NCBI GenBank assembly: GCA_017617615.1
Contig: JAFZVV010000022.1
Coordinates: forward strand, 12,420 to 76,419
Reading direction: 5' to 3'
Source of the DNA: Prevotella sp.
GTDB lineage: Bacteria; Bacteroidota; Bacteroidia; Bacteroidales; Bacteroidaceae
DNA length: 64,000 nucleotides
In this document: one piece after another, positions 34,071 to 42,474 of the stretch
How positions within the stretch are numbered: position 1 is the stretch's first letter
How the letters are laid out: each line of letters opens with the position of its first letter
Translations under genes and position numbers: made by a program
The notes under the pieces: generated by a model
What the model was told of the DNA's origin: nothing
Database searches by the model: none
The model's input: only the letters and a program-made list of their open reading frames with translations

Positions 34071-35222
34071 ATGAAAGAAATGAAAAAAATATTAGTCCTT
34101 TTCCTGATGACAGTCGCTTGCCTGACAATCACCGTGCCTGCCCATGCGGGAAAAGGAGAGATGAAATACAAGATGAAGTATGTCATCGAGCGACATCTCT
34201 TCATCAAGGGACAACAGGTGACATTACTCAACGTCAACTTCGAATGGCCAGTGTTCGTTGCAGGCACCGACGTGCCCGCATTACGGCAACATATCTTCCA
34301 GCTGTTCTTCAACAGCGAGAATACATCGCTCAGGAGCGCGCTCGATGCCTATACCCAAACACTCGGAACGGAAATCAATTCCATGCCTGAAGGACAGGGA
34401 TACCAGACCGAATACATCGACCTCTACCTGCAACTGCTCGGAGGAGTGGAGGGTCAGTTTATCTCGTTTTATTCGCTCGAGCAGAAGAGGAAGAGCGACA
34501 GCGCGAAAGCCGAAGTTTGGAAACAGACGATGTTCACCTACAACATCGTCAAGGACAAGGTACTTACTGCAAGGGATATCTTGTCATCGGCGGTTTTCCC
34601 CAAGGGAAGCGAGCATTGGGAACTTGTCAACTACATCGTCAATAACGACATACGAATACAATCCGTCAAAGAGGTTAATGACATGCCCGACCAGGCATGC
34701 CTGATACCCGAGGGCATGGTACTCAACTACCCGGAAACGGCTGGTGGACTGGGATTAGACCATATGACATTGATACCGATGAATGCTGCGAAGTTATGGA
34801 TGAAAACATCGGTGAAAAACTGGGTCAACGACAAGAAGAGGGTGGGCACCGATTACGTGACGCCGATGAAACCCCTCACCGTGCCAAAGGAGGACGATGA
34901 CTCGAGTGCCGTGTATGAACTCGTGGACGAGATGCCACAATACATTGGAGGAGAAAGGGAGATGATGGAGTTCATCGCGAGAACGGCGAAGTATCCGGAG
35001 ATAGAACAACTGCTTGGAAGTCAGGGAAAGGTGGTCGTGGAGTTCATCGTGGAACGCGACGGCTCAGTGTCGACTCCCGCGGTCATCTCCTCCATATCAC
35101 CACGACTTGACAGGGAGGCGGTGGAGGCCATCATGGCCATGCCGCCATGGACCCCTGGTAAGAATCATGGCAAGCCCGTGAGAACGCGGATGGTATTGCC
35201 CGTAAACTATAAAATCAAATAA
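34071..35222 (+). CDS. Secreted protein with C-terminal TonB domain
   Basis: 383 residues. Signal peptide about 1-26 (TVPAHA). Residues about 27-275 show no family I recognise, with scattered similarity to DUF3298-type periplasmic proteins only. Residues about 280-383 form a TonB C-terminal domain: YPEIEQLLGSQGKVVVEFIVERDGS, LDREAVEAIMAMPPWTPGKNHGKPV and RTRMVLPVNYKI. With a signal peptide in place of the usual TonB membrane anchor plus Pro-rich linker, it is unlikely to be a classical energy transducer. Confidence 0.75.
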   Translation: MKEMKKILVLFLMTVACLTITVPAHAGKGEMKYKMKYVIERHLFIKGQQVTLLNVNFEWPVFVAGTDVPALRQHIFQLFFNSENTSLRSALDAYTQTLGTEINSMPEGQGYQTEYIDLYLQLLGGVEGQFISFYSLEQKRKSDSAKAEVWKQTMFTYNIVKDKVLTARDILSSAVFPKGSEHWELVNYIVNNDIRIQSVKEVNDMPDQACLIPEGMVLNYPETAGGLGLDHMTLIPMNAAKLWMKTSVKNWVNDKKRVGTDYVTPMKPLTVPKEDDDSSAVYELVDEMPQYIGGEREMMEFIARTAKYPEIEQLLGSQGKVVVEFIVERDGSVSTPAVISSISPRLDREAVEAIMAMPPWTPGKNHGKPVRTRMVLPVNYKIK

Positions 35223-35235
35223 GATCATAATCTAA

Positions 35236-35298
35236 GGCTCCTATGACTTCAAGGGTCCTATAGTCTTTATGGCCCTTAAGGACTTTGTGGGTTTCTAA
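35236..35298. repeat. Degenerate 9-bp repeat
   Basis: Seven loosely conserved 9-bp units (GGCTCCTAT, GGTCCTATA, GTCTTTATG, GCCCTTAAG, GACTTTGTG) fill the gap between the TonB-C and PrsW genes. Related in period and content to the arrays at 13387 and 42274. Confidence 0.4.
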
Positions 35299-35317
35299 TG
35301 CCTAATATCCAATCGCC

Positions 35318-36349
35318 ATGCTCTATATCATCAGAAACAAGAAGCAATATGGTCCGTACGACGAGAACACCGTGGCTGAATACGTGAATGAAGGCTCCGT
35401 GGTGGGGCACGACGTGGCCAGAGATGCTGCCACAGGCGAAGAGTCCACGGTGGCTAACTTCCTCAAACGCAGAGGGATGAAGACACGCGTCAGGCATGAT
35501 GGAGGGGTGTGGAAACAACTCCAGAAAATCGGTTCCGACCTCATCGTGCCGAAAGACAGTCTCGTCAACAAGGAATGGATGCAAGACAAACGCCTCCTCG
35601 TACTGGCTGTGGTGGGACTGTTCCCAACGCTCATGCTCCTGCTGCCTATGCCTGAGATAGGGGTTTTTTATATCATGGCACTCTATTTCTCGTGTATCTG
35701 GGGACTGTTCTTCTACTATTTCTTCAAGACAACGCAAGTGACGCTGCGTACCACCGTAACCGTGTTCTTCATGACGCACTTCTTTGTGTTCATCGTATGG
35801 GATATCTTCGGACTTGTCAGGTTCAACCCGTTCTATGCACTCATTGAGTCGCCTTTTCCCATCGACGTGCTGGGATTCGTCTTCGGTGTGGGACTTACTG
35901 AAGAACTGGCAAAGATGGTGCCGCTATTTATCATCGTAAGCAGGGCAAAGGAACCGATACTGCCCAGGACGCTTGTCTTCTATGGACTCATGGCAGGTAT
36001 CGCCTTCGGCGTGTTCGAAGGGGTGCAGTACCAAACCACGGTGAATACCGGACTTGACTATACCTCTGCGTTCTATGGCAATATCGCACGGCTCACCAGC
36101 CTGCCTTTCCTGCATGCCATCTGGTGTGGTATAGCAGGGTACTTCATCGCTTTCGCAAACCTATACCCACGCTACCGCCATGCGCTATATTTCCTTGCCA
36201 TTGCCATCCCGGCACTCATGCACGGACTCTACGACACGTTCTGTCAAGGTTACATTCTCCTGGCTGTCATCATTTCTTTCATCGGTGTCTTCCTGCTTAT
36301 GACTTACCTCAAGCGCAGCGGTGACTATCAGTCGAGGCTGAAAAAATAA
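35318..36349 (+). CDS. PrsW family intramembrane metalloprotease with N-terminal GYF_2-like domain
   Basis: 343 residues. Residues 1-55 (LYIIRNKKQYGPYDENTVAEYV...) resemble the GYF_2 domain. Eight or so membrane helices follow from about residue 90. Active-site motifs of the PrsW/CPBP-type glutamic/metalloprotease clan are visible: Glu195-Glu196 in LTEELAKM, Glu234 in FGVFEGVQY, His266 in FLHAIWCG and His302 in MHGLYD. PrsW of Bacillus cleaves an anti-sigma factor within the membrane, but the substrate here is unknown. Confidence 0.85.
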   Translation: MLYIIRNKKQYGPYDENTVAEYVNEGSVVGHDVARDAATGEESTVANFLKRRGMKTRVRHDGGVWKQLQKIGSDLIVPKDSLVNKEWMQDKRLLVLAVVGLFPTLMLLLPMPEIGVFYIMALYFSCIWGLFFYYFFKTTQVTLRTTVTVFFMTHFFVFIVWDIFGLVRFNPFYALIESPFPIDVLGFVFGVGLTEELAKMVPLFIIVSRAKEPILPRTLVFYGLMAGIAFGVFEGVQYQTTVNTGLDYTSAFYGNIARLTSLPFLHAIWCGIAGYFIAFANLYPRYRHALYFLAIAIPALMHGLYDTFCQGYILLAVIISFIGVFLLMTYLKRSGDYQSRLKK

Positions 36350-36364
36350 GCGCATAAGAGGGGT

Positions 36365-36425
36365 GGGGCCTGAGCGATTTGAGGGCCTTTAAGGTATTAG
36401 GGCCTTGGGGCTTTAAGGGTTTTAT
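36365..36425. repeat. G-rich degenerate 9-bp repeat
   Basis: Units such as GGGCCTGAG, GGCCTTTAA, GGTATTAGG, GCCTTGGGG and CTTTAAGGG keep a 9-bp spacing behind the PrsW gene. Weakly conserved. Confidence 0.35.
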
Positions 36426-36499
36426 TGTCATTAGTGCATCAAGGTTGCTTGACCTTTGTCAAGAAAAGCCTTCCTTTTGCATAAAAACACCCATTTTTC

Positions 36500-36530
36500 T
36501 TGGCTGTGTGCCCACACAGTGTTAATTTTG
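36500..36530 (+). promoter_or_regulatory. Promoter with CTGTGTG-CC-CACACAG palindrome in its spacer
   Basis: TTG 36500-36502, a 20-bp spacer, TAATTTTG 36523-36530. The spacer holds a perfect 7-bp inverted repeat at 36504-36519, well placed for a repressor or activator. Confidence 0.6.
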
Positions 36531-36582
36531 TACTCGAAATAAGACAACAAGGATCTATTTTTTAACATAAATATTTATAGAA

Positions 36583-36663
36583 ATGGATATGTTTTTGATG
36601 GCCATACGCATCCTCGGAACGGTGGCACAACTGAAAGAGAAGACCCACAAGATTTTTGGATAA
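36583..36663 (+). CDS. Possible 26-residue peptide
   Basis: ATG at 36583 opens a 26-codon frame reading MDMFLMAIRILGTVAQLKEK then THKIFG and a TAA stop: a hydrophobic head followed by a basic tail. It begins about 47 nt after the predicted start of a compact transcript with a clear promoter and terminator. The A-rich upstream context is compatible with Bacteroidetes initiation. Too short for certainty; the transcript might instead act as an RNA. Confidence 0.35.
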   Translation: MDMFLMAIRILGTVAQLKEKTHKIFG

Positions 36664-36773
36664 CCAAAGATTTTAAATCATAGGTTCATCATGACCTTGC
36701 CCTGCGTGGGCACACCCCATAGGGAAAGCAATTAGCAGAGGAGTATTTTTTCATAAGATTAATGGTTGACAAG

Positions 36774-36813
36774 ACGGCAACGAAGCAGCAAACGCTTCGC
36801 TGTCGTTTTTTTT
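36774..36813 (+). terminator. Terminator of the small transcription unit
   Basis: Stem ACGGCAACGAAGC / GCTTCGCTGTCGT (two imperfect positions) with a 7-nt loop, followed by a T run of about nine. It ends a transcript of roughly 270 nt starting near 36536. Confidence 0.8.
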
Positions 36814-36859
36814 GGCAAAAAATGAGATAAGCAGGTAAACAAAAACTTCGTCATTTGTT

Positions 36860-36889
36860 TTGCATTACGCTCACTTATTCGTATCTTTG
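36860..36889 (+). promoter_or_regulatory. Promoter of the 952-residue gene (single copy of the promoter cassette)
   Basis: TTG 36860-36862, the 19-bp spacer CATTACGCTCACTTATTCG, TATCTTTG 36882-36889. Preceded by ATTTGTTT, the spacer nearly equals those upstream of ileS and the TrmH gene. Confidence 0.75.
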
Positions 36890-36956
36890 CAATGTCGGGT
36901 TTGCTTGTCCTTGAAAAACCGACAAGCGTAACACATTTCTAAAACACAGCCCTTCT

Positions 36957-39815
36957 ATGACAGACCAACAAATGAAAGCGATTTCTGTGGAAGACCTCCT
37001 CAGAAGCGGAAACATTTCAAGACGCACCTATAACACGCTCGTAAAAGCACGGCTCCGTACACTCTTCGACTTGAGAAAATACCAGAACGGACTCAAAAGA
37101 CTCTTCTCGCCACAATCCCCTAACCTCACCGAAGTGACACAACTGGTGGAGAAGGCAGGACGTGCCGACTTCTTGCCCAATATCTCGGGAAGGCTATTCA
37201 TGGACACCGTCGTGGAAAAGACGAGAGGAGAACAACTGCTCGATGACCTCAACGATGAGGAACTGCAGTTGCTGCAGCTCTCTTACGACAACGTGCTGCG
37301 ACGGCTGCTCGCGTCAAGACAGCGGGTGCATACCGTCATCGCCAATGCCCTCGCACAGGTATCGCTTCCCATCTTCCTGAGGGATTTCCTCTACGACGAT
37401 GATGACAAAATCATGATTCTCTATAATGTGGGGAGAACATCGGTTGACCATTTTGTAGAGGTGAAGAAAGCCATGAAGAGCGTGCTCGAGATCATCCAAC
37501 AACAACCCGAAATGGTGAGATACCACCTTTTCCTCCAACGCTGCAGAGGGAGATTCGACGACGATGACTTCATCCTCGACTTCTACAAGGAACATCGGCG
37601 CCTGCCTTTACTCTATATCCTGCAACAGCTCATCATCGGCAACAAGGCCAGGGCGGAACTGCGGGCGTTTCTCAACAGGTATGACGTGTTTGAGGGTAGG
37701 GTGGAACGCGACGAAACCCCCATCGACAGGTCAGCATATACCATCGCCACGTATTCCAATGCCATCTACGACGCGCTCTTCGACAAAGCGGTGGGGTGGG
37801 AACAACTCGACCCCTTGGCTCAGGTAATCGTAGACAACGACCAGGCACGCGACGACCTGAAGGCGTATGTAGGCGAGACTTTGGTGACAGAAGACGACCC
37901 ACAGGTTGCCGGTCACATACAAGACGAACGGCTGTTGCTCGCGCCGACATGCATCCTGGGGATACTGGGAAAACTTCTTTCGGAGCATTACATCGCGCTC
38001 GGGGGATACCCAAGGAGCATGCTCACGGCAAAGGCCGAAAGATGGCAACATGTCTATCTCATCGACCGGCAGTTCGATGCGCTGTTCGGCTTCCGTGAGA
38101 TGTTCGTCAATTTCCGTGATGAGGTGTATGCCAAGTCGACGGAAGTCCATACCGTAGAGATGGCTGATTTCGTGGGTAGCCGGCACACCGACAACACCGA
38201 TGGTGCCGATATGGCCATGGCTGCAGCCATCATGCATACCATGGTGGTGGGAGAGTTGTCGCTCGAGAGTGAGGAAGGACTGTGTGTCGTCGTACCACGG
38301 AAAGTGGAGAAGTCGCTTGCCGACAGACTCTATCAGATTCTCTCAGAGAACAATGAACAACCGATGGCGCTCACCCTGCTTACCGACATCATCAATGCCA
38401 GCGACGGTAGGAAATATGTGAAGGCCACCGTCTCGCTCGCACTCAATAAAGACCCGCGGTTTGTCAACAATGGGAAAAAGGGACTGTACGCGCTCACCGA
38501 ATGGCAACTTCCTTTCTTCGGCAGCAATGCCGACATCATCTATCAGGTGCTCAGCCAGTCGGACAGTCCCATGGAGAGCGACGAGATACTCGATGTGCTC
38601 AACCAATACCCATACAACGAGACGTTGGGGAAAAATGAACTCTCATCGGTCATCTCCATGACGAAGGACAAGTTCAGAAAGTTCGGAATAGGCTATTACG
38701 GTCTCGTAGACAAGGAGTATGATGCCGACCTCATCAGGCCGGGGCGCAACAACTTCGAGGCCGACATGAAGGCGTTCCGCGATTTCGTGGACAGTTACCA
38801 GCGTCTGCCGTCAACGAAAAATGGCACAGAGGAGAAACGACTAGTCTATTGGTTCTCGAGAAAAAGAAAGGAATATGGCGAGAATGCCAGATGGACACTC
38901 TCGAAGCGCGATGCCTTCAAGGAGATAATCGACCTCTACGAGAAATATCAGGCTATCTCCAATCCAGAACAAGAGCCAGAACAAGAGCCAGAACAAGAGC
39001 CAGAGCAAGAACAAAAACCCGAAAAAGGACCAGAAAAAGAGCAAGAACCAGCAAAAGAACAGAAAGAAACCATCGCCCCCATAGAAGAAGCCCTTCCACC
39101 CGCTCCGGAAACCGCGGAGACCCCGGAAACCGCGGAGGCCCCAGAAATCCCAGAAATCCCGGAAACCCCGGAAACCCCAGAAATCCCGTCTCCCCCTGAG
39201 GAAGCCCTTGAGGCTATTGCCCAGGAGATGGTTGGCGAGCCTCCTTTTGGCCTCTTTGCCATCGACGATGAATCGCCTTTCATCGCTCCAGACACCACGG
39301 AAGAACCGCCTATGGAGTTGTTTGTCGCAGAGGAGCCTCTTGTCTCCAAGGAATCGTCTGCATCTGGAGAGCCTCTTGTTTCCGATGAATCATCCGCATC
39401 TGAAGAGCCTCTTGCCTCCGATGAATCATCCACATCTGAAGAGCCTCTTGCATCCGATGAATCATCCACATCTGAAGAACCTCTTGCATCCGATGAACCC
39501 TTTACAACTGAGGAACAGCCCAACCCCGAAGAGGGTGGCACTATTGTCTTTAAAGACACTGATGTATCGGAAGACCTTTTTGTCTCATCCGAGGAACCGC
39601 CCTCTTCGCTTCAGCCAGAACCATCCGACTGGTTTGTCAATGGTGAGGCCGTCAGACAGTTCGTGGAGGAGCATCACCGGGAGCCGCTTGAACTCTTCAC
39701 CAAGGAACACCAACTCGCGCTATGGCTCCAACAACAGAAGGAGAACTGGCACAAAGGACTCCTCTCGCCCGACGAGGAGCAATGCCTTCTTGCCATCCGT
39801 GACATGCTTTGGTAA
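36957..39815 (+). CDS. 952-residue putative nucleic-acid-binding protein (alphaCTD-like, HARE-type HTH and helicase-associated-like domains)
   Basis: No family I can name for the whole protein. Residues 9-42 (VEDLLRSGNISRRTYNTLVK) and 152-175 (ILYNVGRTSVDHFVEVKKAM) resemble helix-hairpin-helix parts of the RNA polymerase alpha C-terminal domain. Residues about 450-517 look like a HARE-type winged helix (ALNKDPRFVNNGKKGLYALTEW), followed by a second HTH-like unit (about 525-590). Residues about 597-665 and 890-952 resemble one another (LVYWFSRKRKEY...; LALWLQQQKENWHKGLLSPDE) and the helicase-associated domain. Between them lies a 220-residue Pro/Glu then Ser-rich linker with 12-bp (38960-39000), 9-bp (39100-39190) and 36-bp (39340-39500) DNA repeats. 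No catalytic site seen. Confidence 0.7.
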   Translation: MTDQQMKAISVEDLLRSGNISRRTYNTLVKARLRTLFDLRKYQNGLKRLFSPQSPNLTEVTQLVEKAGRADFLPNISGRLFMDTVVEKTRGEQLLDDLNDEELQLLQLSYDNVLRRLLASRQRVHTVIANALAQVSLPIFLRDFLYDDDDKIMILYNVGRTSVDHFVEVKKAMKSVLEIIQQQPEMVRYHLFLQRCRGRFDDDDFILDFYKEHRRLPLLYILQQLIIGNKARAELRAFLNRYDVFEGRVERDETPIDRSAYTIATYSNAIYDALFDKAVGWEQLDPLAQVIVDNDQARDDLKAYVGETLVTEDDPQVAGHIQDERLLLAPTCILGILGKLLSEHYIALGGYPRSMLTAKAERWQHVYLIDRQFDALFGFREMFVNFRDEVYAKSTEVHTVEMADFVGSRHTDNTDGADMAMAAAIMHTMVVGELSLESEEGLCVVVPRKVEKSLADRLYQILSENNEQPMALTLLTDIINASDGRKYVKATVSLALNKDPRFVNNGKKGLYALTEWQLPFFGSNADIIYQVLSQSDSPMESDEILDVLNQYPYNETLGKNELSSVISMTKDKFRKFGIGYYGLVDKEYDADLIRPGRNNFEADMKAFRDFVDSYQRLPSTKNGTEEKRLVYWFSRKRKEYGENARWTLSKRDAFKEIIDLYEKYQAISNPEQEPEQEPEQEPEQEQKPEKGPEKEQEPAKEQKETIAPIEEALPPAPETAETPETAEAPEIPEIPETPETPEIPSPPEEALEAIAQEMVGEPPFGLFAIDDESPFIAPDTTEEPPMELFVAEEPLVSKESSASGEPLVSDESSASEEPLASDESSTSEEPLASDESSTSEEPLASDEPFTTEEQPNPEEGGTIVFKDTDVSEDLFVSSEEPPSSLQPEPSDWFVNGEAVRQFVEEHHREPLELFTKEHQLALWLQQQKENWHKGLLSPDEEQCLLAIRDMLW

Positions 39816-39911
39816 CCTCGTGTCAACACCCCACATCCGTGGCCTTTCAGGGATGGTGCAAGTTTTAAAGGTATTTCACGTCCCGTATGCGGCGATATTA
39901 TCGCCGCCATA

Positions 39912-39959
39912 AAAGCACAGGGGTACAGAGAAAACGACTCTCTGTACCCCTGTGCCTTT
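39912..39959. terminator. Bidirectional terminator between the 952-residue gene and the PspC gene
   Basis: Twenty-bp stem starting AAAGCACAGGGGTACAGAG (39912-39931 with 39939-39959, one bulge) lies between convergent genes and has A and T flanks suited to both strands. A second small palindrome GGCGAT-ATT-ATCGCC is at 39891-39905. Confidence 0.85.
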
Positions 39960-40031
39960 GAGTAGAAACACATCCACTCGGGGAACCATTGAACACGTCG
40001 CTGTCGATGCAGCTCACCTGCGAGGCGTCAA

Positions 40032-41708
40032 CTATTCGGTGACAATCTTCACGTCGCAGATGTCAATCTTGCGGCTGTTCCATGGCGCGGTGTTCAGTTC
40101 CACCTTGTTCGTAATGCCATAGTTCACCTTGCCAGGGCTGTTCAATACAAAGGTGCCTTCCACATGACTCCAACGGCGGCTGCCGTCGTTGCTGTCGAGC
40201 ACCACCTCCGTAGTGTCGGTGGGGTTGGGCTCTTCCTTGTATTCCGGCACCACCACTCGTAGCGTGTCCTTGTTGTCGTTGCTCAGCACATAGAGAGAAT
40301 TACCCTCGCCGTCGGCACGTGTCCATCCTTCTATCTTGTAAGTGCCGGGCTGCAACTCGATGCTCTTGCGCAGGTCGTAACTCATCGTGCTGGGGTTGTC
40401 TTTTACCTTCAGCGAGATGTATTCTCCATGTTCGCCATTGGGCAGGATACCCCATTCGCCCACCCATTCCGTGGCACCAGTGAATTTCTCCACCGACCAG
40501 CCACATCGCTCCAGCAGTTTCCAAGCCACGGAAGGCAGGTAAATGCCGTTGTGGGTATTGTTCTTCTTGTCGATTTTCACCACTTGTGTTCCCACGCTGT
40601 GTCCAACCTTCACCAGACAGCCCAGCATCAGGCCCAAGCTCAGAATCCATACGAGGATGAGGCCGGCCTTCACTGTGGTGTTCATGTGCTGTCCGTCGCG
40701 CTTCACCATCAGCCGGATGAGGGCATAGAGTGGCAGGCCAATCACCAGGAGGGCGGAGATGATACCCACTGCCGATAGCCAGGTGGGGATGGAGTGCAGT
40801 ATCTGGCTTGTGCTGACGTCGAAACCAAAGATATTGATGAGGCTATAGTCGCCGAAGATGGTCAGTATCGACAGACCAAAGACGGCTGCCAGCAGGGCGA
40901 TGAAGAGTGAGACGAGAATCAGGGCGAAGAACCCACAGATACACAGCAGCGCTGCCTTGGCCAATGCCGAGAAACAGCCACGGGCGGTGTCGCGGTGCTG
41001 GGGATTGTTGACGAAAGCATTGGCGTTGTTCACACCACGCATCAACTCCTCATTGAGCGTTTTTGCGTTCACGGGCTTGCCATACATGCGAAGGCGGTCC
41101 TCGGGCGTCACGGCCTCGGGGATGAGTACCCATGCGATGATATAGAGTACGGCGGCGACACTGAACGAGACGAAGAGCAGTATCACGAAGATCACGCGGA
41201 GGAGCAATGGGTCGCTAATGCCGAAGTAATGGCTCAGGCCAGAGAGCACGCCACCAAGGATATGGTCTTCGGGGTCGCGGAAAAACTTACGTCTCAGTCC
41301 ATCGGTGCCCATCGGGTCATTCAGGTTGCTCTGATTACTTTGATTACCTTGGTTACCTTGGTTATACTGATTATTCTGGTTGTTCTGGTTGTCTTGGGCT
41401 CCCTCAAAGGGTGGGGGAGTGGTTGTACCCTCTTCGGTGCTGGCATCAGCATCCATCTGTTGGGGGTCGCCGATGCGGTTGATGATTTCCGTCACATGCT
41501 CGATGGTAATGGCCATCACGCCTTGTGAGCGGTATTCGCTCAGCAACTCTGCCACGCGGTGCTCCACATCATCGGCTATCTCCTCGCCGCCTTCACGGTG
41601 ACTGTAATAGCGGCGCATGTTTTCATTGTAACGCTGCAGAAGTTCATAAGCGTCCTCGTCGATAGGGTAGAGGGTACCGAAAATATTGACTGTGATATTC
41701 TTTTTCAT
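40032..41708 (-). CDS. PspC domain membrane protein
   Basis: 558 residues. The N-terminal soluble part (about 1-95) has an acidic helical segment (DAYELLQRYNENMRRYYSHREGGEEI). A 25-residue Asn/Gln repeat (about 105-130), encoded by a 9-bp DNA repeat, is followed by a PspC domain (RDPEDHILGGVLSGLSHYFGI, about 145-205) and several membrane helices to about 400. The last 150 residues form a beta-rich extracytoplasmic domain. It is paired with a PadR-type regulator 54 nt upstream, a common arrangement for envelope stress genes in Bacteroidetes. Confidence 0.85.
   Translation of the reverse strand: MKKNITVNIFGTLYPIDEDAYELLQRYNENMRRYYSHREGGEEIADDVEHRVAELLSEYRSQGVMAITIEHVTEIINRIGDPQQMDADASTEEGTTTPPPFEGAQDNQNNQNNQYNQGNQGNQSNQSNLNDPMGTDGLRRKFFRDPEDHILGGVLSGLSHYFGISDPLLLRVIFVILLFVSFSVAAVLYIIAWVLIPEAVTPEDRLRMYGKPVNAKTLNEELMRGVNNANAFVNNPQHRDTARGCFSALAKAALLCICGFFALILVSLFIALLAAVFGLSILTIFGDYSLINIFGFDVSTSQILHSIPTWLSAVGIISALLVIGLPLYALIRLMVKRDGQHMNTTVKAGLILVWILSLGLMLGCLVKVGHSVGTQVVKIDKKNNTHNGIYLPSVAWKLLERCGWSVEKFTGATEWVGEWGILPNGEHGEYISLKVKDNPSTMSYDLRKSIELQPGTYKIEGWTRADGEGNSLYVLSNDNKDTLRVVVPEYKEEPNPTDTTEVVLDSNDGSRRWSHVEGTFVLNSPGKVNYGITNKVELNTAPWNSRKIDICDVKIVTE
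41323..41394. repeat. 9-bp tandem repeat inside the PspC gene
   Basis: Eight 9-bp units of type TGGTTACCT or TGATTATTC. On the minus strand they encode NQx triplets (NQNNQNNQYNQGNQGNQ). Copy-number change would lengthen or shorten the linker in frame. Confidence 0.85.
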
Positions 41709-41762
41709 TGTGGTGTTTTTTTTCGTGATTTCTGTTTTTGAGGTCTTAAGAGACTTGAAATG

Positions 41763-42101
41763 CTAAGTTGTGGCTATGGGGTTTTTCAGCAGGTCGACCG
41801 TGCGGGTAAGTGAACTCCAGGTACTATCCATCTCGCGAAGCGCAAGGGCTCCGTCGTTGGTCATGGCATAATACTTCCGGGGAGGACCCTGATACGACTC
41901 CCGCCATTCATAGGTCAGCAGACCGTCTTTCTTCAAACGGCTCAAAAGGGGGTAGAGCGTACCCTCCACTACAATCAGGTCGGCATCCTTCAGTTGCATG
42001 ATGATGTCGTTGGCGTAGGAAGGCTGACGCCGCAACAGCAATAGGACACAGTATTCCAGCATCCCCTTGCGCATCTGTGATTTCGCATTGTCTATGTTCA
42101 T
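41763..42101 (-). CDS. PadR family transcriptional regulator
   Basis: 112 residues. Winged-helix core: KGMLEYCVLLLLRRQPSYANDIIMQLKDADLIVVEGTLYPLLSRLKKDGLL and RKYYAMTNDG are classic PadR motifs. It has the short C-terminal helix of the small (subfamily 2) members. It lies upstream of the PspC gene on the same strand, and its promoter overlaps an inverted repeat that may be its own operator. Confidence 0.92.
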   Translation of the reverse strand: MNIDNAKSQMRKGMLEYCVLLLLRRQPSYANDIIMQLKDADLIVVEGTLYPLLSRLKKDGLLTYEWRESYQGPPRKYYAMTNDGALALREMDSTWSSLTRTVDLLKNPIATT

Positions 42102-42188
42102 AACGCTTCTTGGTTGATTGTTGATGAATTGCTTGCGGATGGCCAGTCCGCAATGCCGCTCGCTGAGGCCTTACAGCTAACGACGATA

Positions 42189-42218
42189 CAAAAGTATAAA
42201 ATTTATAGTACCTTGCAA
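42189..42218 (-). promoter_or_regulatory. Promoter of the padR-pspC pair
   Basis: Minus strand TTG (42218-42216), a 19-bp spacer, TACTTTTG (42196-42189). Confidence 0.7.
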
Positions 42219-42232
42219 TACATAGTACTATA
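42204..42232. promoter_or_regulatory. Inverted repeat over the padR -33 box (possible PadR operator)
   Basis: TATAGTAC (42204-42211) and GTACTATA (42225-42232) are perfect inverted copies separated by 13 bp, centred on the -33 TTG. The position suits autorepression. Confidence 0.5.
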
Positions 42233-42273
42233 AAAATGCTATAATTTAACTTTATTTCACAATTTTGGCCTTT

Positions 42274-42328
42274 TATAGTGCATATAGTTCCTATAGTATC
42301 TATAGTTCCTATTAGTTCCTATAGTCCC
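42274..42328. repeat. 9-bp tandem repeat of type TATAGTTCC
   Basis: Six units (TATAGTGCA, TATAGTTCC, TATAGTATC, TATAGTTCC, a 10-bp variant, TATAGTCCC) between padR and the M16 peptidase gene. Confidence 0.75.
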
Positions 42329-42382
42329 ATTTCTCCCCTTTTTACACATTGAATACTTAATTTGTGCAAAAAAAAGAAAATA

Positions 42383-42415
42383 ATGACGATATGTCATCGT
42401 TTTATACTAACTTTG
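42383..42415 (+). promoter_or_regulatory. Promoter region of the M16 peptidase gene
   Basis: TAACTTTG at 42408-42415 is the -7 box. At the -33 position lies a small inverted repeat ATGAC-GATAT-GTCAT (42383-42397) in place of a clear TTG. Confidence 0.45.
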
Positions 42416-42474
42416 CATGGTTTTATTACGTATACCTATATTTTTAACATATACTTTTATCAACACGTTTCAAC

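Noticed and set aside
38948..39559. Ser/Gly-rich 203-codon minus-strand frame
   Set aside because: Shadow of the repeat-coded linker of the 952-residue protein.
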